Of a stretch of 64,000 bases of DNA, positions 24,194 to 33,328 are shown one piece after another. The position numbers and the translations under genes were made by a program. Under the pieces are notes generated by a model. That model was not told the DNA's origin. It searched no databases and saw only the letters and a list, made by a program, of their open reading frames with translations. The stretch comes from CAVSUR01 sp963846005. GTDB taxonomy: Bacteria > Actinomycetota > Actinomycetes > Streptosporangiales > Streptosporangiaceae. Each line of letters begins with the position of its first letter. Position 1 is the stretch's first letter. The stretch spans positions 62,001 through 126,000 of the forward strand of contig CAWJUH010000007.1 in assembly GCA_963846005.1 (NCBI GenBank), in the 5' to 3' direction.

Positions 24194-26455
24194 GTGAGCG
24201 AAACCATCGACTTGTTCTCGGCCACGCCTGACGTGCCGGAAGAGCGCCCGTCCGCGCCGGGTTCCGGCGCCGCGGGCCCGGCCGGGAACACGGCCCCGGC
24301 CGCGGCCGGCTCCTGGCCGGGAGCCGCCGGCGGCCCGGCCGGGGCGGCCGCGGACTCCGGCGCCAGCGCCGGATCTGCCGGGACCGGCACGTCCGGCGGC
24401 TCAGCCCGCCGCTCTGGCGGCGGGCTGCCGGCCATGCTGCTGCCCGAACTGCAGCGGCTCGCCCAGTCGATGGGCATTACCGGAACCGGCCGGATGCGCA
24501 AGGGCCAGCTGATCGCGGCGATCGAAGAGCGCCGCGGCGGCGGCCAGGGCAGCCCGGCCCCCCAGGCCGCGGGCGCGACCGTGACGGTCGGCCCGGTGAC
24601 CGTGGGCACGGCAGCCGACGGCGGCCGCGGCTCGCGCGGGCGCCGCCCGGCGGACCGGGACCCGGCCGGCCAGGACCAGCCAACCGACAACTCAGCCCAG
24701 CGGGGCGCGCCTGCGGGAGCCGGCGCCCCTCGCCAGCGTGAGCAGGACGCCATGGACACACAGACATCGACCGGATCGGGCCTGGGCAGCAGCCAGGCAG
24801 GCGGAATAGGCGAGACGCCGCGGCAGGACGGAGCGGCCATCGGGGCCGCGGCCCCGGTCGTGACCGCCCCCCGGGACGATGTCCAGCAGGCCGGTGACGG
24901 CCAGCGCGGTGACCGGCGGCGGCGCGGCGGCCGCCGCGACGGCTCGGGCGGCCGCGGCGACGGCGGCCAGGACGAGCAGCCGAGGGCGGCCAGCGACGGC
25001 GCCGAGGCCCCGCGCGAGTCCCGTGACGGCGGCCAGCGCGACGCCGGCCAGCGCGGCGACGCCGGCCAGCGCGGCGACAACAGCCAGCGCGGCAATCAGC
25101 GCGACGGCGGCCAGGGTGGCCGCGACCAGCGCGAGTCCCGCAACGACGGCGGCCGCGACCAGCAAGGCGGCCGTGACCAGCAGAACAACCGTGACCAGGG
25201 CGGCCGGGACGACGACCGTGACGGCAACGGCGGCGGCCGCCGCAACCGGGACCGGTTCCGCAACCGCAACGGCAACCGCCGGCGTGAGCGCGGCGGCGGC
25301 GACGCCGAGCCGGTGATCAGCGAGGACGACGTGCTGATCCCGATCGCCGGGATCCTGGACGTGCTGGACAACTACGGATTCGTCCGCACCACCGGTTACC
25401 TGCCCGGATCCAACGACGTGTACGTGTCGCTGTCCCAGGTGCGCCGCTACGGCCTGCGCAAGGGCGACGTGATCGAGGGCGCGATCCGCCAGCCCCGCGA
25501 CGGCGAGCGGCGGGAGAAGTTCAACGCCCTGGTCCGGCTGGACAAGATCAACGGCCTGGAGCCCGACCAGGCCCGCAACCGGCCCGAGTTCTCCAAGCTG
25601 GTCCCGCTGTACCCGCAGGACCGGCTCCGGCTGGAGACCGACCCGACGATCATGACGACCCGGATCATCGACCTGGTCGCCCCGATCGGCAAGGGCCAGC
25701 GCGGCCTCATCGTCTCGCCGTCCAAGGCCGGCAAGACGATGATCCTGCAGGCGATCGCCAACGCGATCACCAAGAACAACCCCGAGTGCCACCTCATGGT
25801 CGTGCTGGTCGACGAGCGGCCGGAGGAAGTCACCGACATGCAGCGCACGGTCAAGGGCGAGGTCATCCACTCGACCTTCGACCGGCCCGCCGACGACCAC
25901 ACCACCGTGGCCGAGCTGGCCATCGAGCGGGCCAAGCGGCTGGTCGAGATGGGCCACGACGTGGTCGTGCTGCTCGACTCGATCACCCGCCTCGGCCGCG
26001 CCTACAACCTGGCCGCCCCGGCCAGCGGCCGGATCCTGTCCGGCGGCGTCGACTCGGCCGCGCTGTACCCGCCGAAGCGCTTCTTCGGCGCGGCCCGCAA
26101 TATCGAGCACGGCGGATCGCTGACCATCCTGGCCACGGCGCTGATCGAGACCGGGTCGCGGATGGAAGAGGTCATCTTCGAGGAGTTCAAGGGCACCGGC
26201 AACATGGAGCTGCGGCTGCGCCGCGAGCTGGCCGACAAGCGGATCTTCCCGGCGATCGACGTGGACGCCTCCGGCACCCGCAAGGAAGAGCTGCTGCTGG
26301 CGCCAGAAGAGCTGCGCATCGTCTGGCAGCTGCGCCGGGTGCTGCACGCGCTGGAGCCGCAGCAGGCCCTGGAGGTCCTCATGGAGCGCATGAAGGAGAC
26401 CAAGAGCAACGCCGAGTTCCTGCTGCACGTGCAGAAGACCACGGTGGCGCAATAA
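24194..26455 (+). CDS. rho: Transcription termination factor Rho with long disordered insert
   Basis: 753 residues from GTG 24194 (E. coli Rho has 419). The Rho_N helical domain is at about 77-117 (LLPELQRLAQSMGITGTGRM). Residues about 120-373 are a low-complexity insert, at first Ala/Gly-rich, then Arg/Gly/Asp/Gln/Asn-rich with repeated GQRGD and RDQ units. The RNA-binding cold-shock domain is at about 374-445 (DNYGFVRTTGYLPG). The hexameric ATPase has Walker A SPSKAGKT (Lys near 514), LVDERPEEVTDMQR and the R-loop region FKGTGNMELRL. The insert is typical of actinobacterial Rho and adds RNA affinity. Confidence 0.98.
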   Translation: MSETIDLFSATPDVPEERPSAPGSGAAGPAGNTAPAAAGSWPGAAGGPAGAAADSGASAGSAGTGTSGGSARRSGGGLPAMLLPELQRLAQSMGITGTGRMRKGQLIAAIEERRGGGQGSPAPQAAGATVTVGPVTVGTAADGGRGSRGRRPADRDPAGQDQPTDNSAQRGAPAGAGAPRQREQDAMDTQTSTGSGLGSSQAGGIGETPRQDGAAIGAAAPVVTAPRDDVQQAGDGQRGDRRRRGGRRDGSGGRGDGGQDEQPRAASDGAEAPRESRDGGQRDAGQRGDAGQRGDNSQRGNQRDGGQGGRDQRESRNDGGRDQQGGRDQQNNRDQGGRDDDRDGNGGGRRNRDRFRNRNGNRRRERGGGDAEPVISEDDVLIPIAGILDVLDNYGFVRTTGYLPGSNDVYVSLSQVRRYGLRKGDVIEGAIRQPRDGERREKFNALVRLDKINGLEPDQARNRPEFSKLVPLYPQDRLRLETDPTIMTTRIIDLVAPIGKGQRGLIVSPSKAGKTMILQAIANAITKNNPECHLMVVLVDERPEEVTDMQRTVKGEVIHSTFDRPADDHTTVAELAIERAKRLVEMGHDVVVLLDSITRLGRAYNLAAPASGRILSGGVDSAALYPPKRFFGAARNIEHGGSLTILATALIETGSRMEEVIFEEFKGTGNMELRLRRELADKRIFPAIDVDASGTRKEELLLAPEELRIVWQLRRVLHALEPQQALEVLMERMKETKSNAEFLLHVQKTTVAQ

Positions 26456-26618
26456 GCCGTCAGCGGGCCGGCCGTCCCGGGCAGGAATGCCGGGCGGCCG
26501 CCCCGCGTTGCACGACCTGGCACGCTACGAGGTGCCCCCGATAGAGGCGGTACCGGTTCACGCTCTCGCGGCAGCATGCGGCGGGCGACCCGGCGACCGC
26601 GAGGAGACGGAGAAACCG

Positions 26619-26840
26619 ATGAAGCCTGGGATCCACCCGGACTACGTGGAGACGACGGTGACCTGCACCTGCGGGAACACCTTCACCACCCGGTCCACCG
26701 CGAAGAACGGCGTCATCCACGCCGACATCTGCTCGAACTGCCACCCGTTCTACACGGGCAAGCAGAAGATCATGGACACCGGCGGCCGGGTCGCCCGGTT
26801 CGAGCGCCGGTTCGGCAAGAAGGCCGCCGACAGCAAGTAG
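26619..26840 (+). CDS. rpmE: 50S ribosomal protein L31
   Basis: 73 residues from ATG 26619, chosen because it gives the family start MKPGIHPDY; AGGAGA lies upstream. The zinc-ribbon cysteines are kept (CTCGNTF and CSNCHPFYTGKQK), so this is the zinc-binding (C+) type. It follows rho and precedes prfA, as in most actinobacteria. Confidence 0.97.
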   Translation: MKPGIHPDYVETTVTCTCGNTFTTRSTAKNGVIHADICSNCHPFYTGKQKIMDTGGRVARFERRFGKKAADSK

Positions 26841-26880
26841 CCGTCCCCGGCTGATTGCTGCCCGCCCCGCCCCGTCCTGC

Positions 26881-26913
26881 GAAGCCGCCGCCCGGCCTCC
26901 GGGCGGCGGCTTC
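26881..26913 (+). terminator. Strong hairpin between rpmE and prfA
   Basis: Perfect 15-bp stem (GAAGCCGCCGCCCGG and its complement) with a 3-nt loop, 40 bp after the rpmE stop and 22 bp before the prfA ATG. It probably terminates or attenuates read-through from rho-rpmE. Confidence 0.75.
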
Positions 26914-26935
26914 GACAAGCCTGGGGAGATCACCG

Positions 26936-28009
26936 ATGTTTGACCGGCTGGCCGACCTGGCCGCCGAGCACGCCAAGCTGGAGCTGGACCTGGCTGATCC
27001 GGCGGTGCACGCCGACCCGGAGCGGGCGGCCGAGATCGGCCGCCGCTACAGCGAGATCAGCCCGGTCGTGGCCGCCTACCATGACTGGCAGCAGGTGTCG
27101 GCCGACGAGGCCGCCGCGCGTGAGCTGGGCGAGCAGGACGCGGCGTTCGCGGCCGAGGCCGGCCAGCTGGCCGCCCGCCGCGCCGGGCTGGAAGAGCAGC
27201 TGCGCGAGCTGCTGCTGCCCAGGGACGCCAGCGACGCCCGCGACGTCATCCTCGAGGTGAAGGCGGGGGAGGGCGGCGAGGAATCGGCCCTGTTCGCCGG
27301 CGACCTGCTGCGCATGTACCTGCGGTTCGCCGAGCGGCACGGCTGGAAGACCGAGGTGCTGGACTCCACCATGACCGGCCTCGGGGGCTATAAGGACGCG
27401 ACCGTGGCGGTCAAGGCGTCGCGGCGCAGCGGCGGCGACGGCGCCTGGGCCCGGCTGAAGTACGAGGGCGGCGTGCACCGGGTGCAGCGGGTTCCGGTCA
27501 CCGAGTCGCAGGGCCGGATCCACACCTCGGCGGCCGGCGTGCTGGTCCTGCCGGAAGCCAGCCCGGTCGAGGTGCACATCGACCCGGCCGACCTGCGGGT
27601 GGACGTGTTCCGCTCGTCCGGCCCCGGCGGCCAGAGCGTGAACACCACCGACTCGGCGGTACGGATCACCCACGCCCCGACCGGCATCGTGGTGTCCTGC
27701 CAGAACGAGAAGAGCCAGCTGCAGAACAAGGAGCAGGCGATGCGCATCCTGCGCGCCCGGCTGCTGTCGGCCGCCCAGGAGGAGGCCGACGCCGCCGCGG
27801 CGGCCGAGCGGCGCAGCCAGGTCGCGACCGTGGACCGCTCGCAGCGGGTGCGGACCTACAACTTCCCGGAGAACCGGATCTCCGACCACCGGGTCGGCTT
27901 CAAGGCCTACAACCTGGACCAGGTCATCGACGGGGACCTGGACGCGGTCATCGACGCGCTGGCCGCGGCCGACCGGGCCAGCAAGCTGGCTGGCCCGGCG
28001 GGCGAATGA
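26936..28009 (+). CDS. prfA: Peptide chain release factor 1
   Basis: 357 residues from ATG 26936 (MFDRLADL); GGGGA lies upstream. The catalytic GGQ is in RSSGPGGQSVNTTDSAVRITH, and the C-terminal RTYNFPENRISDHRVGF block is diagnostic. It recognises UAA/UAG in the ribosomal A site and releases the peptide. Its methylase gene prmC follows 46 bp downstream. Confidence 0.98.
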   Translation: MFDRLADLAAEHAKLELDLADPAVHADPERAAEIGRRYSEISPVVAAYHDWQQVSADEAAARELGEQDAAFAAEAGQLAARRAGLEEQLRELLLPRDASDARDVILEVKAGEGGEESALFAGDLLRMYLRFAERHGWKTEVLDSTMTGLGGYKDATVAVKASRRSGGDGAWARLKYEGGVHRVQRVPVTESQGRIHTSAAGVLVLPEASPVEVHIDPADLRVDVFRSSGPGGQSVNTTDSAVRITHAPTGIVVSCQNEKSQLQNKEQAMRILRARLLSAAQEEADAAAAAERRSQVATVDRSQRVRTYNFPENRISDHRVGFKAYNLDQVIDGDLDAVIDALAAADRASKLAGPAGE

Positions 28010-28054
28010 GCCGCCCGGTGAGAACAGTCGCGGAGTGAGCCGGGCCGGCCGCGG

Positions 28055-28921
28055 ATGAGCATGCTGTTGGATGAGATCGCGGTCGCCGCGGCGCGCCTCG
28101 CGGAGGCCGGGGTGGAATCCCCGCGCACCGACGCCGAGCTGATCGCCGCGCACCTGCACGGCGTATCCCGCAGTGAGCTGCACCGGATCGCCGACGCTGA
28201 CTTCGACCCCCGGTTCTGGGACGACATCGCCCGCCGCGCCGCCCGCGAGCCGCTGCAGCACATCACCGGCCTGGCCTACTTCCGCTACCTGGAACTCGAG
28301 GTCGGGCCGGGCGTCTTCGTGCCGCGCCCGGAGACCGAGGTCATGACCGGGTGGGCCATCGACGCGCTGACCGCGATGAACGTCGCCGAGCCGGTGGCGG
28401 CCGATCTCGGCACCGGGTCCGGCGCCATCGCGCTGGCGATCGCGCAGGAGGTGCCGCGGGCCCAGGTGCACGCCGTGGAGGCCGACCCGCTGGCCCGCCA
28501 GTGGACCGCGCGGAACATCACCCGGCTGGCCGCGGCCGCTCCGCACACCCGCGGCCGGGTGCACCTGCACGCGGCCGACTTCGCCGAGGCCCTGCCCGAG
28601 CTGAGCGGCGGGGTGGACCTGGTCGTCAGCAACCCGCCCTACGTCCCGCTCAGTGCCGGGCTGCCGCCCGAGGTCGGCGACTACGACCCGGCCGCCGCGC
28701 TGTGGGGCGGTGACGACGGCCTGGACGCCATCCGGGTGATCGAGGCCGCCGCGCGGCGGCTGCTGCGGCCGGGCGGCCGGATCGCCGTCGAGCACGGCGC
28801 CCCGCAGGGCCCCGCGGTGTACTGGGTGTTCGCCGAGGAGCGCGGCTGGGCCGATACCCGCAATCACGCCGACCTGGCCCGAAGGGACCGGTTCGTCACC
28901 GCGACCTGGCCCGGCGCATGA
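28055..28921 (+). CDS. prmC: Release-factor glutamine N5-methyltransferase
   Basis: 288 residues from ATG 28055. An N-terminal helical domain is followed by the SAM-binding fold (ADLGTGSGAIALAIA) and the catalytic NPPYVPL motif (VVSNPPYVPLS). It methylates the Gln of the GGQ motif in release factors. The start at 28055 or 28061 is equally possible. The next gene follows after 4 bp. Confidence 0.95.
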   Translation: MSMLLDEIAVAAARLAEAGVESPRTDAELIAAHLHGVSRSELHRIADADFDPRFWDDIARRAAREPLQHITGLAYFRYLELEVGPGVFVPRPETEVMTGWAIDALTAMNVAEPVAADLGTGSGAIALAIAQEVPRAQVHAVEADPLARQWTARNITRLAAAAPHTRGRVHLHAADFAEALPELSGGVDLVVSNPPYVPLSAGLPPEVGDYDPAAALWGGDDGLDAIRVIEAAARRLLRPGGRIAVEHGAPQGPAVYWVFAEERGWADTRNHADLARRDRFVTATWPGA

Positions 28922-28925
28922 CAGG

Positions 28926-29627
28926 ATGATCGCTGTGAGCGAAAGCCAGCCCGAGGACCAGCCAGACTCCGGTGACGGCTACCAGAGCGCCTGGTTCGAC
29001 TGCAGCGACGAGAAGGCGCGCGCCGAGGGGATCACCGCGGCCGCGGCCGCGGTGCTGCGCGGCGAACTGGTCGTGCTGCCCACCGACACCGTCTACGGGA
29101 TCGGCGCGGACGCGTTCCGCCCCGAGGCGGTGGCGAGCCTGCTGGCCGCCAAGGGCCGGGGCCGGGACGCGCCGCCGCCGGTGCTGGTCGGCTCGGCCCG
29201 GACCGCGACGGCGCTGGTCGACGACCTCGGCCCGTACGGCCAGGCACTGATCGACGAGTTCTGGCCGGGCGGCCTGACCATCGTGTGCCGGGCCAGCCGC
29301 AGCCTGGTCTGGGATCTCGGCGAGACCAAGGGCACGGTGGCGGTGCGGATGCCCGACAACGAGGTCGCGCTGGAACTGCTCGCCCAGACCGGCCCGATGG
29401 CGGTTAGCAGCGCCAACCTCACCGGCCAGCCGGCCGCCACTGCCGCCGCGGAAGCGCGCGGCCAGCTCGGCGACTCGGTGGCCGTCTACCTCGACGGCGG
29501 CGAGTGCGCAGACGCGGTCCCGTCCACGATCGTCGACCTGACCGCGGGCATGCCGCGGCTGCTGCGGGCCGGGGCCGTGCCGATCGGCCGGCTGCGCGAG
29601 GTAGCCGCCGTGGCGATGGGCGACTGA
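28926..29627 (+). CDS. YrdC/Sua5-type L-threonylcarbamoyladenylate synthase
   Basis: 233 residues from ATG 28926 (GTG at 28935 is also possible). The YrdC fold is clear: VVLPTDTVYGIGADAF, LIDEFWPGGLTIV, VAVRMPDN and MAVSSANLTGQPA. It makes threonylcarbamoyl-AMP for the t6A37 modification of tRNAs. It lacks the C-terminal Sua5 domain, so it is the short TsaC/YwlC form with about 25 extra N-terminal residues. Confidence 0.92.
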   Translation: MIAVSESQPEDQPDSGDGYQSAWFDCSDEKARAEGITAAAAAVLRGELVVLPTDTVYGIGADAFRPEAVASLLAAKGRGRDAPPPVLVGSARTATALVDDLGPYGQALIDEFWPGGLTIVCRASRSLVWDLGETKGTVAVRMPDNEVALELLAQTGPMAVSSANLTGQPAATAAAEARGQLGDSVAVYLDGGECADAVPSTIVDLTAGMPRLLRAGAVPIGRLREVAAVAMGD

Positions 29628-29738
29628 CGGGACGCCGTGACGGAGCCGCGCGCCGCGTGGCGGCCAGGACATTGCTCTAAAGTGGGCCTGATGCCTGTTG
29701 ACTATGCGGCGGGTCTATGAATCGCGGTGCCGGCCACG

Positions 29739-31142
29739 ATGTCTGAGTACGTGCTGACGCTGCTGATCAGCGCGGCCGTCACCTATCTGCTGACGCCGCT
29801 GGTGCGCAGGGCGGCCCTCAAGGCCGGGGCCCTGCACGAGGCCCGCGACCGGGACGTGCACGTGGTGCCGATCCCGCTGCTCGGCGGCGTGGCCATGTAC
29901 GCGGGCCTGGCGGCCGGCCTGCTGGTGGCGGCCCGGCTGACCGGACTGCGCAGCGCGTTCGAGGGCAGCCACACTCTCGGCGGCCTGCTCGCGGCCGGCG
30001 CCGTGATCGTCGCGGTCGGCGTGATCGACGACCGCTGGGGCCTCAGCCCGCTGGCCAAGGCGGCCGGCCAGGTCGCAGCCGGGGTACTGGTCGTCTACAG
30101 CGGCGCGGAGATCTCCTGGCTGCCGCTGCCCAAGGGGGGCGCCTTCCTGCCGAGCCCGGCGCAGGAGATCGCGCTCACCGTCCTGGTCGTGGTGGCCACC
30201 ATCAACGCGGTCAACTTCATCGACGGCCTGGACGGGCTGGCCGCGGGCATCGTGACCATCGCGGCGGTGGCGTTCTTTGTCTACTACTACACGCTGACCG
30301 GCGTGCTGCACCTGGCCACATCCGCGGCGCCGGCCCTGGTCTCGGCGCTGCTGGCCGGCATCTGCCTCGGCTTCTTGCCGCACAACTTCTACCCCGCCCG
30401 CATCTTCATGGGCGACACCGGCGCGATGCTGCTCGGCCTGCTGCTGGCGTATGTGGTCACCTCCAGCATCACCTCGATCGACCCGCACGTGCTCACCAAC
30501 CCGGGCATGCTGCACCACGGCACCACGGTGAACCGGTTCCCCGAGGTGCTGCCGCTGCTGCTGCCCGCCGCGTTCCTGGTCATCCCGTATGCCGACATGC
30601 TGCTGGCGGTGGTGCGCCGGACCCGGGCCGGGCAGTCGCCGTTCGCGCCCGACCGCAAGCACCTGCACCACCGGCTGCTGGACATCGGCCATTCGCACCG
30701 CTCCAGCGTGCTGATCATGTACCTGTGGGCCGCGCTGTTCTGCGGCACCGTGGTGCTGCAGTCCATCGTGCGCACCCAGCTGTTCGTGCTGGCCCTGACC
30801 ACGATGGCCGCGATCATCGTGCTCTTGCTGCTGTCCATGCCGCGGCTGCGCTGGTGGCGGCGCACGCCGGGCGCCCGGCACGCCGCGCCGCCCGGCCCGG
30901 TGGCCCAGGCTGTCCCGGCTGCCCCCGCCGCGCCGGCCAAGCCGGACCTCGCCCCGCGCTCCGCCCCGGCTGTGCCTGCCTCCGGCGCGGGCCAGCCGCT
31001 GAACAGCGCAGCCTCACCGGCCGGCCAGCCGACTCACGGCGCAGCCTTACCGGCAGGCCAGCCGCTGAACGGCGCGGGCCAGCGGGCCCAGGGCCGGCCC
31101 GATCTCGCGACCGCTCCCGCGGCCGCCCGGCCTCCTGACTGA
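29739..31142 (+). CDS. MraY/WecA-family undecaprenyl-phosphate sugar-1-phosphate transferase
   Basis: 467 residues from ATG 29739 (GTG 29727 adds four residues). About eleven membrane segments are present. Family motifs: DDRWGLSP, NAVNFIDGLDGLAAG (catalytic Asp pair), FMGDTGAMLLG and HLHHRLLDIGHSHR. The family transfers a UDP-sugar phosphate, usually GlcNAc-1-P, to the lipid carrier for wall polymers. The last 90 residues are a Pro/Ala-rich tail with repeated AGQPLNGA-like units. The position just upstream of the atp operon is conserved in actinobacteria. Confidence 0.93.
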   Translation: MSEYVLTLLISAAVTYLLTPLVRRAALKAGALHEARDRDVHVVPIPLLGGVAMYAGLAAGLLVAARLTGLRSAFEGSHTLGGLLAAGAVIVAVGVIDDRWGLSPLAKAAGQVAAGVLVVYSGAEISWLPLPKGGAFLPSPAQEIALTVLVVVATINAVNFIDGLDGLAAGIVTIAAVAFFVYYYTLTGVLHLATSAAPALVSALLAGICLGFLPHNFYPARIFMGDTGAMLLGLLLAYVVTSSITSIDPHVLTNPGMLHHGTTVNRFPEVLPLLLPAAFLVIPYADMLLAVVRRTRAGQSPFAPDRKHLHHRLLDIGHSHRSSVLIMYLWAALFCGTVVLQSIVRTQLFVLALTTMAAIIVLLLLSMPRLRWWRRTPGARHAAPPGPVAQAVPAAPAAPAKPDLAPRSAPAVPASGAGQPLNSAASPAGQPTHGAALPAGQPLNGAGQRAQGRPDLATAPAAARPPD

Positions 31143-31190
31143 CCTGCGGATTGCCCGTTCGCTGACCCCTGTCCCGCAACGGCAGCAGAG

Positions 31191-31210
31191 CTTGTGATAT
31201 CTTTCACAAG
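31191..31210. promoter_or_regulatory. CRP/GlxR-type palindrome upstream of the atp operon
   Basis: CTTGTGATATCTTTCACAAG contains TGTGA-N6-TCACA, an exact match to the CRP half-sites, with 7-bp perfect arms. It lies 170 bp upstream of the first operon gene; TACGTT at 31243-31248 could be the -10. In Corynebacterium the CRP-type regulator GlxR is reported to bind upstream of the atp operon, which makes the placement plausible. Confidence 0.75.
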
Positions 31211-31379
31211 CACCCGGTCAGAGGGGGTGGGCAGGCCCGTGGTACGTTGCGCTTGCCTGACGGCGCGCGGCGGCCGCGCCCGTCCGGCTCCTTGGTGTCA
31301 TCTGGACACGCAAGCCTTTCCCGTGCGGTAATAGCTGCCCGAGCAGCTACCGCCTCGACTCCCGCTGGAGCCTTCACAG

Positions 31380-31823
31380 ATGCTGGCACAGTACGCCCAG
31401 ATCGTCCGCAGATCGGCGGCCGTGACCGCCGCCGCTGCCGCGGTCATGGTCGCGCTGTGCGCGGTCGTCGGCGGCGTCAAGGGACTCATCGGCGCCCTGC
31501 TCGGCGTGGCGCTGGTGACCGTGTTCTACGCGATCAGCATCGCGGTCGTCGGCCGTGCCGCCCGGCGCAGCCCGCAGGCGATGATGATCGCCGCGATCGT
31601 CACCTACCTGGTCAAGATCCTGGTGCTGATGATCCTGGTGGTGAAGCTGCACACCACGACGCTGTTCAGCACCCGGCTGTTCGGCCTCACCGCGCTGGCT
31701 TGCATCCTGGTCTGGAGCGCCGCCCAGGTTTTCTGGTCGATGAAGCTCAAGACCCTGTCCGTCCAGCCCATGTCCGACCAGGACTGGGCCGCGGCGCGCC
31801 CCGGTACCGCGGGAAAGGGATGA
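31380..31823 (+). CDS. AtpI-like membrane protein heading the atp operon
   Basis: 147 residues from ATG 31380. Four hydrophobic segments (about 15-33, 38-58, 69-87, 97-118) and a charged C-terminus fit the AtpI/ATP synthase protein I group, thought to assist c-ring or Mg2+ handling. The sequence is divergent, so the assignment rests on topology and position, two genes upstream of atpB. Confidence 0.75.
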   Translation: MLAQYAQIVRRSAAVTAAAAAVMVALCAVVGGVKGLIGALLGVALVTVFYAISIAVVGRAARRSPQAMMIAAIVTYLVKILVLMILVVKLHTTTLFSTRLFGLTALACILVWSAAQVFWSMKLKTLSVQPMSDQDWAAARPGTAGKG

Positions 31824-31911
31824 CCGGTGGCGACCGCTCAGCAGACGGACGGCGTAGCGCGGCCCGCCCGCCGGGCTGCCCGCACCCGCCTGCCCGCCCG
31901 CCCGGGCAGCC

Positions 31912-32220
31912 GTGATGTCCGCCCGGCCGGGCGATCCGCCGGACGGCCAGCCGGAGCCGCCGCCGCCCGCGCCGCCGGCCCCGTCGGCGTTCCGGTACGG
32001 CCTGCCGGCGGGCCGCAAGATCGAGGCCGATCCCGGCCCGTCCGGCAGCAGCGTCGGCTGGAGCCTGTTCGGGTACCTGCTGTCGGGCATGGCCGTCTAC
32101 GGCGGGCTCGGCTGGCTGACCGGCTACTGGACCGGCCTGTCGTTCCTGTTCCCGGCCGGCCTGTTCTTCGGCCTGGCCGCGGCCATCTTGCTGATCGTGC
32201 TGAAGTACGGCCGGTCCTGA
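31912..32220 (+). CDS. AtpZ/AtpI-like small membrane protein
   Basis: 102 residues from GTG 31912 (ATG at 31915 follows directly). A Pro-rich N-terminus of 25 residues is followed by two membrane helices (GYLLSGMAVYGGLGWLTGYW and the next, ending LLIVLKYGRS). The G-x-x-x-G-W-L-x-G pattern is typical of the AtpZ/AtpI family next to the synthase genes. Probably an assembly factor. Confidence 0.75.
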   Translation: MMSARPGDPPDGQPEPPPPAPPAPSAFRYGLPAGRKIEADPGPSGSSVGWSLFGYLLSGMAVYGGLGWLTGYWTGLSFLFPAGLFFGLAAAILLIVLKYGRS

Positions 32221-32382
32221 CCTGCCCTGGCCAGCAAGGCCAGTCCACCTCGGCCGCCCTGCCCGGCGCCGCCGAGAGCCGGACCGCTACTATCCGCCTG
32301 ACGGCGCGCCGGGCCGCTGCGGCGGCACGCATCACCGGCGCCGGGCCGGCTGGCGCCGGATGCCGCGAAGCTGGAGGAAGAC

Positions 32383-33222
32383 GTGCTGGCCGCTGACCAT
32401 CTGCTGGTGCTCGCTGCGACGAAATGCACCGAGTCGAACAGCCACGTGTACCCCCACACCACCTGCGGCTACCCGGCTCCCAACTACCCGACGCCGACGT
32501 TCGAGTTCTTCCCGTTCTTCTCGGCCGGAGGGTTCCACTTCACCAAGCCGATGCTGCTCGCGCTGGTCTGCGCGCTCGTGGTGGTCGCGTTCTTCTGGGC
32601 CGCGTTCTCCAAGCCGAAGCTGGTGCCGCGCGGCGCGCAGAACCTCGGCGAGATGGGCATCACGTTCGTCCGGGACCAGATCCTGCGCCCGATGATCGGC
32701 AAGCGCGGCGACAACTTCCTGCCGTTCCTGGTCTCGCTGTTCTTCTTCATCTGGCTGATGAACCTGATGGAGATCATCCCGGTGGCGCAGTTCCCGGCCA
32801 TGGCGCTGATTGCCTTCCCGGGCGGGCTGATGCTCATGGTCTATGCCACCTACAACTACCTGGGCATCAAGCACCAGGGGCTGGGCGGCTACTTCCGGAA
32901 CATGATCCCGAGTGGCGTGCCAGGAGGGGTGCTGGTGATCCTCGCGCCGGTCGAGATCCTGCAGTACATCATCGTCCGGCCGTTCACCCTGGCCGTCCGG
33001 CTGTTCGCGAACATGTTCGCCGGGCACATCCTGCTGCTGATCTTCACCCTGGCCACCTGGTACCTGTTCTCCGCGTCGGTCAGCCTGCTGTTCTCGGCCA
33101 CCTCGTTCATCCTCACGATCGTGCTGACCGCGTTCGAGATGCTGATCCAGGCGCTGCAGGCCTTCATCTTCACGATCCTGACCGCCCAGTACATCGGCGG
33201 CGCGCTGGAACCGGGCCACTGA
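32383..33222 (+). CDS. atpB: F1Fo ATP synthase subunit a
   Basis: 279 residues from GTG 32383 with GGAGG at 5-nt spacing. The essential Arg lies in TLAVRLFANMFAGHILLL. Other subunit-a features are NLMEIIPVAQFP and the final LQAFIFTILTAQYIGGAL. It forms the proton half-channels beside the c-ring. The N-terminal 30 residues contain two Cys residues, which is unusual but of unknown meaning. Confidence 0.97.
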   Translation: MLAADHLLVLAATKCTESNSHVYPHTTCGYPAPNYPTPTFEFFPFFSAGGFHFTKPMLLALVCALVVVAFFWAAFSKPKLVPRGAQNLGEMGITFVRDQILRPMIGKRGDNFLPFLVSLFFFIWLMNLMEIIPVAQFPAMALIAFPGGLMLMVYATYNYLGIKHQGLGGYFRNMIPSGVPGGVLVILAPVEILQYIIVRPFTLAVRLFANMFAGHILLLIFTLATWYLFSASVSLLFSATSFILTIVLTAFEMLIQALQAFIFTILTAQYIGGALEPGH

Positions 33223-33328
33223 TGCCGGCCCGCAGAACGGACAGCCCGCGGCCGCGCACCGGCGCGCCCGCGGTCGCCCAAACCCGCTGGCGGCGCGTAT
33301 CCGCCGGCCTGATTGCAAGGGAACGGAT

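Noticed and set aside
24692..26452. 586-codon frame antisense to rho
   Set aside because: Shadow of the rho coding strand, without domains; the + strand frame is unmistakable.
26930..28867. 645-codon frame antisense to prfA-prmC
   Set aside because: Spans two conserved genes on the other strand; composition is typical of antisense GC-rich frames.
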